Of a stretch of 64,000 nucleotides of DNA, positions 28,464 through 37,339 are shown piece after piece. Source of the stretch: an uncultured Bacteroidales bacterium (GTDB lineage Bacteria; Bacteroidota; Bacteroidia; Bacteroidales; Paludibacteraceae); assembly GCA_946403315.1 (NCBI GenBank), contig CAMIZK010000002.1, forward strand, positions 1 to 64,000, read 5' to 3'. A program made the translations under genes and the position numbers. Positions within the stretch are counted from its first letter, which is position 1. Each line of letters begins with the position of its first letter. The notes beneath the pieces were generated by a model. The model searched no databases. It worked only from the letters and a program-made list of their open reading frames with translations, and had not been told where the DNA came from.

Positions 28464-29723
28464 TCACTCTTCCCATTTCTTGAACACCAGGCAGGCGTTG
28501 TGTCCGCCGAAACCGAAGGTGTTACTCAATGCATATTTGATATCGCGCTTCTGCGCTTTGTCAAATGTAAAGTTAATGCGGTAGTCTATCTCCTCATCCT
28601 TGTCCTCCGGATCATGGTTGATCGTCGGCGGGATGATACCGTCTTTCAACGCCATCACACACGTCAACGCTTCCACAGCGCCCGTCGCACCGATCAGGTG
28701 ACCGGTCATCGACTTCGTCGAATCCAGGTTCATCTCATACACATGCTCTCCGAACACACGCTGGATTGCCTTGATCTCCGTCACGTCTCCTAACGGAGTG
28801 GACGTACCGTGCGTATTGATGAAATCGACCTGTTCCGGTTGTAATCCCGCATCTTTCAATGCCAGACGCATCACACGCTCTGCCCCCTTTCCTTCCGGAT
28901 CCGGTGCCGTCATATGATACGCGTCCGACGTCATACCCTCACCGATCACCTCCGCATAGATCTTGGCACCACGAGCCTTTGCATGCTCGTATTCTTCCAG
29001 AATCAGACAAGCCGCACCTTCGCCCAACACAAATCCGTCACGGGATTTGGAGAACGGACGACTCGCATGCTCAGGATCATCGTTACGGGTAGACAAGGCA
29101 TGTAAGGAGTTAAATCCACCGATTGTCGCTTGCGTCACTACCGCTTCGGCACCACCGGTCAGCAGCACCTCCGCATGTCCCAGACGGATCTGGTCGTACG
29201 CACACGACACGGCGTGAGATGACGAAGAGCAGGCTGTGCTGACAGAAAAACTCAAACCTCCCAATCCGAAACGAATGGAGATCTGACCGGCTGCGATACT
29301 CGGAATGGACTTCGGAATCATGAACGGATTGAAACGGGGGACACCGTCGCCCTCCGCAAACTGGTACAACTCCTGCTCCATGGACTGCAAACCTCCCATG
29401 CCGCTGCCCCAAACGACACCGACACGGCTGCGGTCCTCTTTCTCCAAGTCCAGACCGCTGTCCTTCAATGCTTCGTCTGCTACGCAAACGGAGAACTGCG
29501 CATAGCGGTCCATCTTACGCGCCTCTTTCTTGTCAATCACTGCCGTCGGATCAAAACCTTTCACCTCACCGGCAAAGCGAGTCTTGAAATTCGTGGCATC
29601 AAAAGCCGTGATCGGCGCAATACCGTTCACACCGTTCACCAAGCCTTGCCACGTCTCCTGAGCGGAATTACCTAAGGGAGTAACCGCTCCCAGACCCGTT
29701 ATCACTACTCTTCTTAATTGCAT
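28464..29723 (-). CDS. fabF: beta-ketoacyl-ACP synthase II
   Basis: A 419-residue condensing enzyme of fatty acid elongation. The nucleophile is C165 in STACSSSSHA; the two histidines are in FINTHGTSTPLGD and SMTGHLIGATGA. Starts with RRVVITGLGAVTPLG as in FabF. It follows acpP, separated by a terminator-like hairpin that may reduce fabF relative to acpP. Confidence 0.95.
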   Translation of the reverse strand: MQLRRVVITGLGAVTPLGNSAQETWQGLVNGVNGIAPITAFDATNFKTRFAGEVKGFDPTAVIDKKEARKMDRYAQFSVCVADEALKDSGLDLEKEDRSRVGVVWGSGMGGLQSMEQELYQFAEGDGVPRFNPFMIPKSIPSIAAGQISIRFGLGGLSFSVSTACSSSSHAVSCAYDQIRLGHAEVLLTGGAEAVVTQATIGGFNSLHALSTRNDDPEHASRPFSKSRDGFVLGEGAACLILEEYEHAKARGAKIYAEVIGEGMTSDAYHMTAPDPEGKGAERVMRLALKDAGLQPEQVDFINTHGTSTPLGDVTEIKAIQRVFGEHVYEMNLDSTKSMTGHLIGATGAVEALTCVMALKDGIIPPTINHDPEDKDEEIDYRINFTFDKAQKRDIKYALSNTFGFGGHNACLVFKKWEE

Positions 29724-29740
29724 CTCGTCTTACCTTGTCT

Positions 29741-29781
29741 ATAAAAAGCAGGCGAGCTTACAGTTTTGCCCGTAAACTCGC
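29741..29781 (-). terminator. acpP terminator/attenuator
   Basis: Minus-strand GCGAGTTTAC (29772-29781) pairs with GTAAGCTCGC (29752-29761), one G-U pair, 10-nt loop, followed by CTGCTTTTTA. It lies between acpP and fabF and probably lets only part of the transcripts continue. Confidence 0.65.
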
Positions 29782-29801
29782 TTACAAATGTGAAAAGAAT
29801 A

Positions 29802-30041
29802 TTACTTGCCTAATTTCTCTTCTACATAAGCGATAGCATCGCCTACGGTAGCAATCTTCTGAGCATCCTCGTCCGGAATCTGGATATCAAACTCCTTCTC
29901 GAACTCCATGATCATTTCTACGGTATCCAACGAGTCAGCACCGAGATCGGTCTGAAAGTTAGCCTCGTTTACAACTTGCGACTCTTCAACGCCCAGTTTA
30001 TCAGCAATAATTGCTTTTACTTTTGCATCAATTTCTGCCAT
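29802..30041 (-). CDS. acpP: acyl carrier protein
   Basis: A 79-residue acidic protein with the phosphopantetheine site S37 in [11 protein letters not shown]. It carries acyl chains for FabF and other fatty acid and lipid enzymes. A perfect promoter lies at 30129-30160 and the leader is about 84 nt. Confidence 0.95.
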   Translation of the reverse strand: MAEIDAKVKAIIADKLGVEESQVVNEANFQTDLGADSLDTVEMIMEFEKEFDIQIPDEDAQKIATVGDAIAYVEEKLGK

Positions 30042-30128
30042 AATACTAATTCTTTAAAAGTTAATATGTATGTGTGTTTTTATTTTTCTATTTCCGCTCT
30101 TTCATATTCGTTTTATTGAAAAAGCGTG

Positions 30129-30160
30129 CAAAGTTAATGCTTTTTTTTGACATGAGCAAA
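30129..30160 (-). promoter_or_regulatory. acpP-fabF promoter
   Basis: Minus-strand -33 TTTG (30157-30160), 20-nt spacer, -7 TAACTTTG (30129-30136). Confidence 0.75.
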
Positions 30161-30170
30161 TTTTTTTGTC

Positions 30171-31010
30171 TTATTTTTCTTTTTTGTCACTTAAATATAG
30201 CATTATTTTGCCTAAATACTCCCCTTGCTTCTTCATTTGGCGCAAAGGAATGTCTTTTCCGTCCAGGTTCTTAACCGTCGTATCCGTCACCAACTGATGG
30301 GTATGACCGCCGATCACCACGTCGATATTCCGGGTCTTGCCCACCATCTCCAGATCGTACGGTTCACCCGGTCCGTGCTGCTTCGTGCCCTGATGGCTCA
30401 AACAGATCACCACGTCGCATCCCTGTGCCCGTAAGGTATCCGCCATCTGCTGCGGAATATCATACGAAGGACCTAAATAACGGACTCCCACAAAATTCTC
30501 ATCGTCGATCACCGAGTACGGATAGCATCCCAAACCGAACACACCTACCTTCACGCCTTTGCGCTCCAGAATCACGTACGGTTGCGTCAGACCCTCCAAG
30601 GGTGTACCCGTGAAATCATAGTTCGCACACACAATCGGGAAATGGGCGCGTTTCAACACCATCGCCAAAGTGTCCAAACCGTTATCGAACTCATGGTTGC
30701 CTAACGTAGCTGCATCGTATTTCATCCAGTTCATCGCATCCATCTCCACGCGGCCGTTGAAATAATTGAAATACGGTGTACCCTGACTGAAGTCACCGGC
30801 GTCCAGCAGAATCATATCCGGATCCAGCGCACGCTCTTTGTTGATCAACCCCATGCGACGGGCGTAACCGCCTCTACCGGATTTCTTATCCGGTAATATA
30901 CGCGAATGCGTATCGTTCGTATGCAGGATCGTTAACTTAACACTCTCCGCACTCTGCTTGCCGCAGGCTACCAGCAGCACTGCTAACAAAAGGAAACCAA
31001 ATTTTTTCAT
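30171..31010 (-). CDS. 5'-nucleotidase metallophosphatase lipoprotein
   Basis: A 279-residue lipoprotein (lipobox LVAC, C16) with the calcineurin-like metallophosphatase motifs ILHTNDTHSR, LLDAGDFSQGTP, TLGNHEFDNG, VICLSHQG and VIGGHTHQL. It lacks the C-terminal substrate domain; that domain is a separate lipoprotein at 20435-21187. The two probably act together on nucleotides or related phosphoesters in the periplasm. The join to mutL is a GTCTTTTGTC word repeat. Confidence 0.9.
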   Translation of the reverse strand: MKKFGFLLLAVLLVACGKQSAESVKLTILHTNDTHSRILPDKKSGRGGYARRMGLINKERALDPDMILLDAGDFSQGTPYFNYFNGRVEMDAMNWMKYDAATLGNHEFDNGLDTLAMVLKRAHFPIVCANYDFTGTPLEGLTQPYVILERKGVKVGVFGLGCYPYSVIDDENFVGVRYLGPSYDIPQQMADTLRAQGCDVVICLSHQGTKQHGPGEPYDLEMVGKTRNIDVVIGGHTHQLVTDTTVKNLDGKDIPLRQMKKQGEYLGKIMLYLSDKKEK

Positions 31011-31046
31011 ATGTCTTATGTCTTTTGTCTTTCGACTTTTGTCTTC
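31011..31046. repeat. GTCTTTTGTC word repeat
   Basis: Imperfect copies of a roughly 8-10 bp unit (ATGTCTT, ATGTCTTTT, GTCTTTCGACTTTT, GTCTTCTT) fill the mutL/5'-nucleotidase gap. The same words in the other orientation fill the rfbC/rfbD gap at 62933-62956. Confidence 0.6.
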
Positions 31047-32849
31047 TTAAAACCGTTTGCTTATCTCATCGTCGCTCAGCACACTGAGGATGATCTTTCC
31101 GTCCGGCGTGCGGCGGTATTGCGGTAAAGCGAACAGACGCGTCGCAATATCCCGCATCTCCGCCTCCGTCAGGTTCTTTCCGTACGGTATCGCCGCACTC
31201 TCCGCTAAGGTCTGGGCGATCTGTTCCCGCCATTCCACCTGCGTGTTCGCTCCCCGTTCACGCACTTGCAGCAGGATATGTTGCAGCACCGGAATAGCCG
31301 ACTGGTTCGCTAACTGAGAAGGCACCGCCTGTATCGAGAAACTGTCGGGACTCAACTGCTCCACATCAAAACCGATCGCCCGCAAGTCGTCATGCAACTG
31401 CTGCACGATCACCAGTTCATCCTGCGTCACGTTCAGCACTTCGGGGAACAACAGTTGCTGCATCGCGCCTTGCGCATGTGCCAACTGCTCCAGAAACTGC
31501 ATGTACAGCACCGCCACATGTGCCCGATGCTGGTTAATCATCACCAGCCCCTGCTCACTCGGCATCAATATATACCGCCCCCCATACTGCCATATCGGAC
31601 ATGACTCGGTATCCGGCAACGTGTCCACGAAATCAGTCTGTACTCTGTCAGGGAAACGATCTGTCTTCTGTATTCCTGCTCCCTCATACAAACTCTCCCA
31701 GCCCTTCGGCGCCTTGTCCGGATAGATCACGCCCCGTTTATGGAACGGGTTATAGGTCGGATCAATTTGGATATCCGGTTTCATCACCGGTTGGTCATGC
31801 AGTACCGGAATATCGATACTGTTCGTCGTGTCAAAATCAATCGTCGGGGATAAAGTGAACTTACCCAGGCTCTCTCGCACCGCGGCCATCAGAATCTGGA
31901 AGATCGTCTGCTCGTCGGCAAACTTAATCTCCGTCTTGGTCGGGTGGATATTCACATCAATCGCTTCGGGATCGATGTCAAAATAGATAAAGAAAGACGG
32001 TTGATAGTCATTCGGAAGCATACCCGAATAGGCTGTCAGTACCGCTTTTTGAAAATACGGATGCCGCATGTAACGGCCATTGACGAAGAAATACTGCTCA
32101 CTCTTCCGCGTCGCATTCTCCGGTTTGATCACAAAACCGCGAATACCTACCATCTCCGTCTCCGTATGCACCTCCACAAAGGCGGAGGTATAACTATTTT
32201 TCTTCGGGTTACCGAACACCGCCTCAATGCGCTGCTTCTCCGTTCCGGCGGGTAACTCCAATAAGATCTCATCGTTGTGTACAAAGGTAAAATTTATCTT
32301 CGGGTACACCAGCACGATGTGATAAAACTCCGTAAGCAGGTTCCTTAACTCCGTCTGGTCGGTTTTCAAGAACTTCCGCCTCACCGGTACGTTAAAGAAC
32401 AGATTGCTTACTTTGATATTCGTTCCTACAGGACAGGAACATACTTCCTGCCGCACTACATCGGAACCGTGAATCTCGATCAGCGTGCCCGTCTCATCCT
32501 GTGCCCGACGGGTGGTCATCTCCACCTGCGCCACAGCACATATAGACGCTAACGCTTCTCCTCTAAAACCCATCGTGCGCAAGGAGAACAAGTCCTGCGC
32601 TTCCCGGATCTTACTTGTGGCATGGCGCTCAAACGCCAGACGGGCATCCATCTCACTCATACCACATCCGTCATCTATCACCTGGAGCAGCGTGCGACCG
32701 GCATCTCGAACAATCACCTGCACACGCTTGGCGCCTGCGTCCAGACTGTTCTCTACCAGTTCTTTCAGACACGACGCAGGGCGTTGGATCACCTCGCCTG
32801 CCGCAATCTGATTCGCTACACTGTCCGGTAATAAATGAATGACATCCAT
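31047..32849 (-). CDS. mutL: DNA mismatch repair protein MutL
   Basis: A 600-residue protein from the ATG at 32849 (MDVIHLLPDSVANQIAAGEV). The GHKL ATPase motifs are ELVENSLDAGA, DDGCGM, RHATSKI and GFRGEALASI. In the C-terminal dimerisation domain the segment that in endonuclease-type MutL reads DQHAxxExxxxE here reads NQHRAHVAVLYMQF, so key acidic residues are absent and nicking activity is doubtful. The upstream gap to the 81-residue gene holds no clear promoter. Confidence 0.95.
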   Translation of the reverse strand: MDVIHLLPDSVANQIAAGEVIQRPASCLKELVENSLDAGAKRVQVIVRDAGRTLLQVIDDGCGMSEMDARLAFERHATSKIREAQDLFSLRTMGFRGEALASICAVAQVEMTTRRAQDETGTLIEIHGSDVVRQEVCSCPVGTNIKVSNLFFNVPVRRKFLKTDQTELRNLLTEFYHIVLVYPKINFTFVHNDEILLELPAGTEKQRIEAVFGNPKKNSYTSAFVEVHTETEMVGIRGFVIKPENATRKSEQYFFVNGRYMRHPYFQKAVLTAYSGMLPNDYQPSFFIYFDIDPEAIDVNIHPTKTEIKFADEQTIFQILMAAVRESLGKFTLSPTIDFDTTNSIDIPVLHDQPVMKPDIQIDPTYNPFHKRGVIYPDKAPKGWESLYEGAGIQKTDRFPDRVQTDFVDTLPDTESCPIWQYGGRYILMPSEQGLVMINQHRAHVAVLYMQFLEQLAHAQGAMQQLLFPEVLNVTQDELVIVQQLHDDLRAIGFDVEQLSPDSFSIQAVPSQLANQSAIPVLQHILLQVRERGANTQVEWREQIAQTLAESAAIPYGKNLTEAEMRDIATRLFALPQYRRTPDGKIILSVLSDDEISKRF

Positions 32850-32869
32850 GCTTTCGACTCCTTTATATA

Positions 32870-33115
32870 TTATATCGCGCGCGAAAGAATAGCGTATGCC
32901 AAAACAATAGCAGCGAGAAGACCCACCAAGAACCACATGCGTGCTTTCTGCTTCTTACGCATCTCCGCCATGTGACGCTCGTACTCCTCGCGTAAGGACC
33001 CCTGATGAAGACGCGCAAGTTCTTTATCCTTGCGCGCCTCCTTTTCCTTATCAAAGTAAATGGGGCGATAGTCCCACTCACGGGGTTTGTTTACTTTCGG
33101 AAATAATACCGACAT
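32870..33115 (-). CDS. small C-terminally anchored membrane protein
   Basis: An 81-residue protein. It has a charged cytoplasmic-type region with many K, E and R (DKEKEARKDKELARLHQG, EEYERHMAEMRKKQKAR) followed by one C-terminal membrane segment (MWFLVGLLAAIVLAYAILS). It overlaps the stop of the OmpA/TPR lipoprotein gene by one base. I know no function; Bacteroidetes genomes hold similar small proteins. Confidence 0.65.
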   Translation of the reverse strand: MSVLFPKVNKPREWDYRPIYFDKEKEARKDKELARLHQGSLREEYERHMAEMRKKQKARMWFLVGLLAAIVLAYAILSRAI

Positions 33116-34797
33116 TACTTAACGATAGCTTGGAAATCAGCATCCTCTGCAAACTTGGCAAACTCGATATCCTTTGCTGCACGTGCCTTGAAGCCGGCAT
33201 CCTGAGCAATAGCGGATTTCAAGTTAGCCAATACGGCAGCACGGTCATTCGTGCGTGCACCTACGATAGCCTTCAGATAAGCGGTAGTTGCATTCGGGTT
33301 CTTAACTGCATCCAGCGTCTTTGCAGCAGCATCGTACTCCTCGTTCAGGATCTGCTGAACAGCAGCGTTGTTCGATGCGGTCTTGCCATAAGCCTTCTTG
33401 GCAGCAGCGTAGTCACCCTTCTGCGTGTACAGTGTACCCAGCGCAGCGTCCAAGTTACCGGTCGTACCGGCTGCCTTACCGAAGTACTCCTCTGCCTTTG
33501 CCAGATCACGAGTAGCCAATGCGCAGAGACCTGCGTTGAAGTTCACGTCCGGATCATTCGGCTTGATAGACAATGCCTTGCCGAAGCAACGGCCTGCCTC
33601 TGCGAAGTTACCTGCGTTGAAATACAGTTGACCCTGACCGTTGTAAGCACGGTAGTCTTTGTACAACTCAGCAGCCTTCTCGTAGATAGCCATCTTAGCA
33701 GCTGCATCGTCGGTCAGCGTAGCGGCATAAAGCAACTCCTCTACGTTCAACGCAGCCGGGTCGTTCTTTGCCAACTCGCGGATCTCGTCGTCGCTCTTGC
33801 CGATCAGGTCGGTCGTCAGGATCAGACGGCTGCGACGCAATGCCGGAAGGATCTCATCTTTGATAGTCGGGAATACCGAACTCAAGGACTTGATCTCGTT
33901 CTCACGTGCTTCCGGATCCTCAACGCGTGCCAGCACACTCAGTACCAGATCTTTGTCCTGCATGTTGCTGTTCTCCATCAACTCCTTGAAACCGGCCCAG
34001 TCCTCAGCGGTGATCTCACTCTCAATCTCTTTGTTCACTTTGTTCTTCTTCAGGTCTTTCTTGAGGAAGTTAGCAGCTGCTTTCTGACGGTCAGCGGCCA
34101 GTTTCTCGTTCAGTTTCTCGGCACCATCCGGAGATGCATAACCGGCAACCTCGATCTTATTGATCTCTTTGCGCTCTGCGTTCTGAGCATCCTTGATTGC
34201 TGCCTGCAGCGCCTTCATCTCAGCGCTCTTTGTCTCCGACGAACGGAGGTTCGATTGTTGGATCAAGAACAAGATGTCTGCCTCTGTAGCTTCCTGAATA
34301 ATGCGCTGGAACTTGTCCGGCGTGGTAGCGGTTGGGTTGTCGTTTGCTTTTGCGAACTCCGGCAAGGTCTTCAGACCGTCTGCTACTTTCAGCTCCGGAA
34401 CTTCTACTACTTTCTTGCCCTTATGAGCGTCAAAGCGGAGGAATAACTCACATGAATTCATCTCAGGAACGTAGTCAAACTCGCAGTGTTGCGAATAAGA
34501 ACCGCCCTTCTTGTAATTAACGGTTTTTCCGTTCTCTTTGGCTTTCTCGCCTACGTAGGTAACCGGTTGGCCCAGCACCTCTTTACCGGCGAATTTGAGC
34601 ACCGGAGTAACGACCAGCACACCCTTCTTCGCAAATTTCTTTACAGGGAAAGTACCGGTGATGTCTGCAGTAACCTTACCGCCCTTCAACTCCAACGGAT
34701 TCGGGGTAACGGTCAGTTTACCGGGTTGCGGAAGAGTACCGCACGATGCCAACACCACTACTGCAGCGATGAGGCTAAGTAATAAACTTTTCTTCAT
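33115..34797 (-). CDS. OmpA-like / TPR lipoprotein
   Basis: A 560-residue lipoprotein (MKKSLLL start, lipobox LASC, C19). After an N-terminal beta-rich part, an OmpA-like peptidoglycan-binding region occurs near residues 190-260 (INKIEVAGYASPDGAEKLN, ADRQKAAANFLKK). From about residue 350 TPR units follow (YNGQGQLYFNAGNFAEAGR, PNDPDVNFNAGLCALATRD, LGTLYTQKGDYAAAKKAYG). It probably tethers the outer membrane to peptidoglycan and scaffolds partners. It follows the 160-residue two-helix membrane protein in one operon. Confidence 0.8.
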   Translation of the reverse strand: MKKSLLLSLIAAVVVLASCGTLPQPGKLTVTPNPLELKGGKVTADITGTFPVKKFAKKGVLVVTPVLKFAGKEVLGQPVTYVGEKAKENGKTVNYKKGGSYSQHCEFDYVPEMNSCELFLRFDAHKGKKVVEVPELKVADGLKTLPEFAKANDNPTATTPDKFQRIIQEATEADILFLIQQSNLRSSETKSAEMKALQAAIKDAQNAERKEINKIEVAGYASPDGAEKLNEKLAADRQKAAANFLKKDLKKNKVNKEIESEITAEDWAGFKELMENSNMQDKDLVLSVLARVEDPEARENEIKSLSSVFPTIKDEILPALRRSRLILTTDLIGKSDDEIRELAKNDPAALNVEELLYAATLTDDAAAKMAIYEKAAELYKDYRAYNGQGQLYFNAGNFAEAGRCFGKALSIKPNDPDVNFNAGLCALATRDLAKAEEYFGKAAGTTGNLDAALGTLYTQKGDYAAAKKAYGKTASNNAAVQQILNEEYDAAAKTLDAVKNPNATTAYLKAIVGARTNDRAAVLANLKSAIAQDAGFKARAAKDIEFAKFAEDADFQAIVK

Positions 34798-34821
34798 ATG
34801 CATATAAATTGTTTGTTGTGG

Positions 34822-35304
34822 TTATTTCTTATCCAAACTCGTCAAGCGATGCGAGATGTTAGCGAACAGACGCATGAACGCAAACGATACCAGGGTCGGC
34901 AACAACAGCACGACGCCTAAAACGATGCAGATCAGCCCCATGTCCGGTCCGTCCAGGTACTGGGCAAGGAACGAATCCTCCGTTGCTTCCAGCACGATAC
35001 CCGTGATCAGCAGAGCTACTGAACTAATCAGACCTATTACCAAATAGATCCATGCCAGCGAATGCATCAGACGCTCGTCGGAAGTACATTTGATCTTCTT
35101 CACCTCTTTCGGCGCCTCCGGTACAAACACTTCTTGCTTTTCCTCTGCAGCCTTCAGCTTCGTCATTGCATTCTCGATCGCTACCTGCACCGCTGCCGAC
35201 AACTCCTCCTTACTCATCTGAGGCTTCGGCGCTGCTTTCGGCTTAGCCGCCTTCGGCGCCTTAGGAGCAGCCGCTTTCTTCTCTTTAATAACTTTTTCTG
35301 CCAT
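34822..35304 (-). CDS. two-helix membrane protein with Ala/Lys/Pro N-terminus
   Basis: A 160-residue protein. The first 30 residues are an A/K/P-rich tail (KAAAPKAPKAAKPKAAPKP), then a short helix, then two membrane segments (WIYLVIGLISSVALLITGI and LICIVLGVVLLLPTLVSFAF). No family recognised. First gene of the run with the OmpA/TPR lipoprotein; promoter at 35345-35377. Confidence 0.65.
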   Translation of the reverse strand: MAEKVIKEKKAAAPKAPKAAKPKAAPKPQMSKEELSAAVQVAIENAMTKLKAAEEKQEVFVPEAPKEVKKIKCTSDERLMHSLAWIYLVIGLISSVALLITGIVLEATEDSFLAQYLDGPDMGLICIVLGVVLLLPTLVSFAFMRLFANISHRLTSLDKK

Positions 35305-35344
35305 AATTTTTTATCTTTTGATAATACAACATTCCAATTGCGCT

Positions 35345-35377
35345 GCAAAGTTACAACAAAATTTTTAAATATGCAAG
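35345..35377 (-). promoter_or_regulatory. promoter for 34822-35304
   Basis: Minus-strand -7 TAACTTTG (35345-35352) and a -33 CTTG (35374-35377) with a 21-nt spacer. It is divergent from the udk promoter. Confidence 0.6.
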
Positions 35378-35402
35378 AATTTTTGAAAAAAGTACGCAAA
35401 AA

Positions 35403-35434
35403 TTTGCATATATGCAATAATTATTGTAATTTTG
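35403..35434 (+). promoter_or_regulatory. udk promoter
   Basis: TTTG (35403-35406) in TTTGCATATATGCAA, 20-nt spacer, TAATTTTG (35427-35434). The leader is about 26 nt. Confidence 0.75.
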
Positions 35435-35463
35435 CAGTCCGAAAAGACAAACAATCTCGTTTT

Positions 35464-36084
35464 ATGTTTATCATCGGCATTGCGGGCGGTACCGGCTCGG
35501 GTAAAACAACGGTAGTAAGAAAACTGATCGAGCGTCTCCCGAAAGGAGAAGTCGTAGTCATCCCCCAGGATTCATATTACAAGGATAGCAGTCATATCCC
35601 GGTAGAAGAACGGCAAAATATCAACTTTGACCATCCCGATGCCTTCGATTGGACACTGCTCACCAAGCATATCGCGATGCTCAAAGAGGGGAAGCCCATC
35701 GAGCAACCGATCTATTCCTATATCACTTGTACGCGCTCGAAGGAAACCATTCATATCGAGCCTAAAGAGGTGATCGTTGTGGAAGGTATTATGGCGCTAC
35801 GGGAGTACAGTCTGCGCCAGCAGATGGACCTGAAAATCTTCGTTGATGCCGATGCCGATGACCGTCTGATACGCGTTATGAAACGCGACGTCATTGAGCG
35901 TGGCCGTACGGCGGAACAGGTCATTGACCGGTATCAGAAAGTGCTCAAACCGATGCACGAGCAGTTCATTGAGCCCTGTAAACGCTTCGCTGATGTCATC
36001 GTGCCGCAAGGCGGACATAACAACGCAGCCATCAACATGCTCTCCAAGTTCATCAAGCAACAACTTCGTGAGAACAAAGACTAA
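35464..36084 (+). CDS. udk: uridine kinase
   Basis: A 206-residue uridine/cytidine kinase from the ATG at 35464 (MFIIGIAGGTGSGKTTV, with the P-loop). Other motifs are DSYYKDSSHIP, NFDHPDAFDW and VEGIMAL. It phosphorylates uridine in pyrimidine salvage. A longer open frame upstream crosses the promoter and is not used. A GGCGAAAGG word repeat separates it from chrA. Confidence 0.95.
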   Translation: MFIIGIAGGTGSGKTTVVRKLIERLPKGEVVVIPQDSYYKDSSHIPVEERQNINFDHPDAFDWTLLTKHIAMLKEGKPIEQPIYSYITCTRSKETIHIEPKEVIVVEGIMALREYSLRQQMDLKIFVDADADDRLIRVMKRDVIERGRTAEQVIDRYQKVLKPMHEQFIEPCKRFADVIVPQGGHNNAAINMLSKFIKQQLRENKD

Positions 36085-36114
36085 AGGCGAAAGGTTATTG
36101 GCTAAAGGCTAATG
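36082..36114 (+). repeat. word repeat between udk and chrA
   Basis: AAAGGCGAAAGG, TTATTGG, CTAAAGG and CTAATG units run from the udk stop into the chrA start codon. Confidence 0.6.
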
Positions 36115-36711
36115 TTCTGGCAACTCTTCTACACTTATCTCAAGATCGGTACCTTCACCCTCGGTGGAGGTTATGCCATGTTACCGCTTATCCAACGGGA
36201 AGTAGTCGATCGCAAACACTGGATCGATGAGGAGGAGTTCCTTAACATGATCGCGTTGGCACAAGCGGCACCGGGCCTGATCGCTGTCAACTCCGCTATC
36301 TTCATCGGTTGGCGCGTCGGCGGATGGAGAGGTGTCTGCGGTGCGGTGCTGGGTGCGGTTCTACCGTCTTTTCTCATCATCCTGATGATCGCAATGGTCT
36401 TCCGGGATTGGAAAGAACAACCGGCTGTTGAAGCGATCTTCAAAGGCATCCGTCCCGCCGTCGTCGCCCTTATTGCTGCACCGCTGTTCAAATTAGCAAA
36501 AAACGCTATAAAGGCAAAAGGCGAAGGGACGAAAGGCGAACGGTCATTAGCCTATAACCTTTGGCCTTTAGCCATTAGTTTAGCCGCCGCCTTGCTCATT
36601 TGGCTGCTTCATGTTAACCCGGTTTGGATCATTCTCGCAACGATAGTACTGACGCTCAGCGTAGTTGCAATCGTCAATAAAACCAACTCGTCAATAAATC
36701 GTAAATCGTAA
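36112..36711 (+). CDS. chromate transporter half-protein 1
   Basis: A 199-residue CHR-family membrane protein with the N-terminal signature FTLGGGYAMLPLIQREVVD and APGLIAVNSAIFIGWR. Short-chain CHR proteins work as pairs, and the second half follows directly. They export chromate or related oxyanions by proton exchange; the true substrate here is unknown. About 18-25 residues (KAKGEGTKGERSLA and on) in a loop before the last helices are coded by a word repeat at 36510-36582. Confidence 0.85.
   Translation: MFWQLFYTYLKIGTFTLGGGYAMLPLIQREVVDRKHWIDEEEFLNMIALAQAAPGLIAVNSAIFIGWRVGGWRGVCGAVLGAVLPSFLIILMIAMVFRDWKEQPAVEAIFKGIRPAVVALIAAPLFKLAKNAIKAKGEGTKGERSLAYNLWPLAISLAAALLIWLLHVNPVWIILATIVLTLSVVAIVNKTNSSINRKS
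36510..36582 (+). repeat. in-frame word repeat inside chrA half 1
   Basis: AAGGCAAAAGGCGAAGGGAC, GAAAGGCGAACGG, TCATTAGCC, TATAACC, TTTGGCC, TTTAGCC and ATTAGTT succeed each other. The frame stays open and the stretch codes for a hydrophilic loop. Confidence 0.6.
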
Positions 36712-37305
36712 ATGCTCCTGGCTTTATTCACATCGTTCTTCAAGATAGGTCTCTTCGGTTTTGGTGGAGGCTTGGCGATTTTGTCGCTCATCCAGATGGA
36801 GGTGGAAACCAACGGCTGGATGGGTCAGCAGGAGTTTGTCGATATTGTGGCTGTCAGCCAAGTTACGCCGGGTCCGATCGGCATCAACTGTGCGACCTAC
36901 GTCGGTTATACGGTTGGCGGTATCTGGGGAAGCATCTTAGCAACGTTGGCGATCGTGCTGCCGAGCCTGATCATCATGTTAAGCATCTGTAAGGCCTATT
37001 TCTGGCTGTCCAAACGGTTCAAAGGCAATCCCTATTTCGAGCAGACGCTGCGTATGCTCCGTTTTGCCGTCATCGGTCTCATCGCTTCCGCAGCTTTACT
37101 GCTCATCAAACCGACGAACTTCATCGACTCCACTTCCTGGATTATCTTTTCCGTCGTCGCCTTCTTAACCATCCTGCCGAATTTTGTCAAAAAGAAAGAA
37201 GGAAATAAAATCTCCAATATCCAATATCAAATATCCAATATATTCTCCCACCCCATCCTCCTCATCGTTCTCTCCGGCCTCGCCGGCTACCTCATCTACG
37301 GGTAA
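36712..37305 (+). CDS. chromate transporter half-protein 2
   Basis: A 197-residue CHR-family protein (FGFGGGLAILSLIQMEVE, VSQVTPGPIGINCATYVGY) with about five membrane segments. Its ATG follows the first half's stop without a gap. A loop before the last helix (NKISNIQYQISNIF) is coded by a CCAATATCC repeat at 37211-37244. Confidence 0.85.
   Translation: MLLALFTSFFKIGLFGFGGGLAILSLIQMEVETNGWMGQQEFVDIVAVSQVTPGPIGINCATYVGYTVGGIWGSILATLAIVLPSLIIMLSICKAYFWLSKRFKGNPYFEQTLRMLRFAVIGLIASAALLLIKPTNFIDSTSWIIFSVVAFLTILPNFVKKKEGNKISNIQYQISNIFSHPILLIVLSGLAGYLIYG
37211..37244 (+). repeat. in-frame CCAATATCC repeat
   Basis: Three imperfect copies (CTCCAATAT, CCAATATCAAATAT, CCAATATATT) code for the loop between membrane segments of the second chromate transporter half. 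Similar words fill the trmD/yidD gap at 23950-23975. Confidence 0.55.
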
Positions 37306-37339
37306 AATATCTTTTTTTGATCTTTTTTTTGCCCAAATA

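Noticed and set aside
32941-34446. Plus-strand open frame of 501 codons antisense to the OmpA/TPR lipoprotein
   Set aside because: Shadow frame with high C, L, V and S content and no domain; the minus-strand gene has a signal peptide, lipobox and TPR units.
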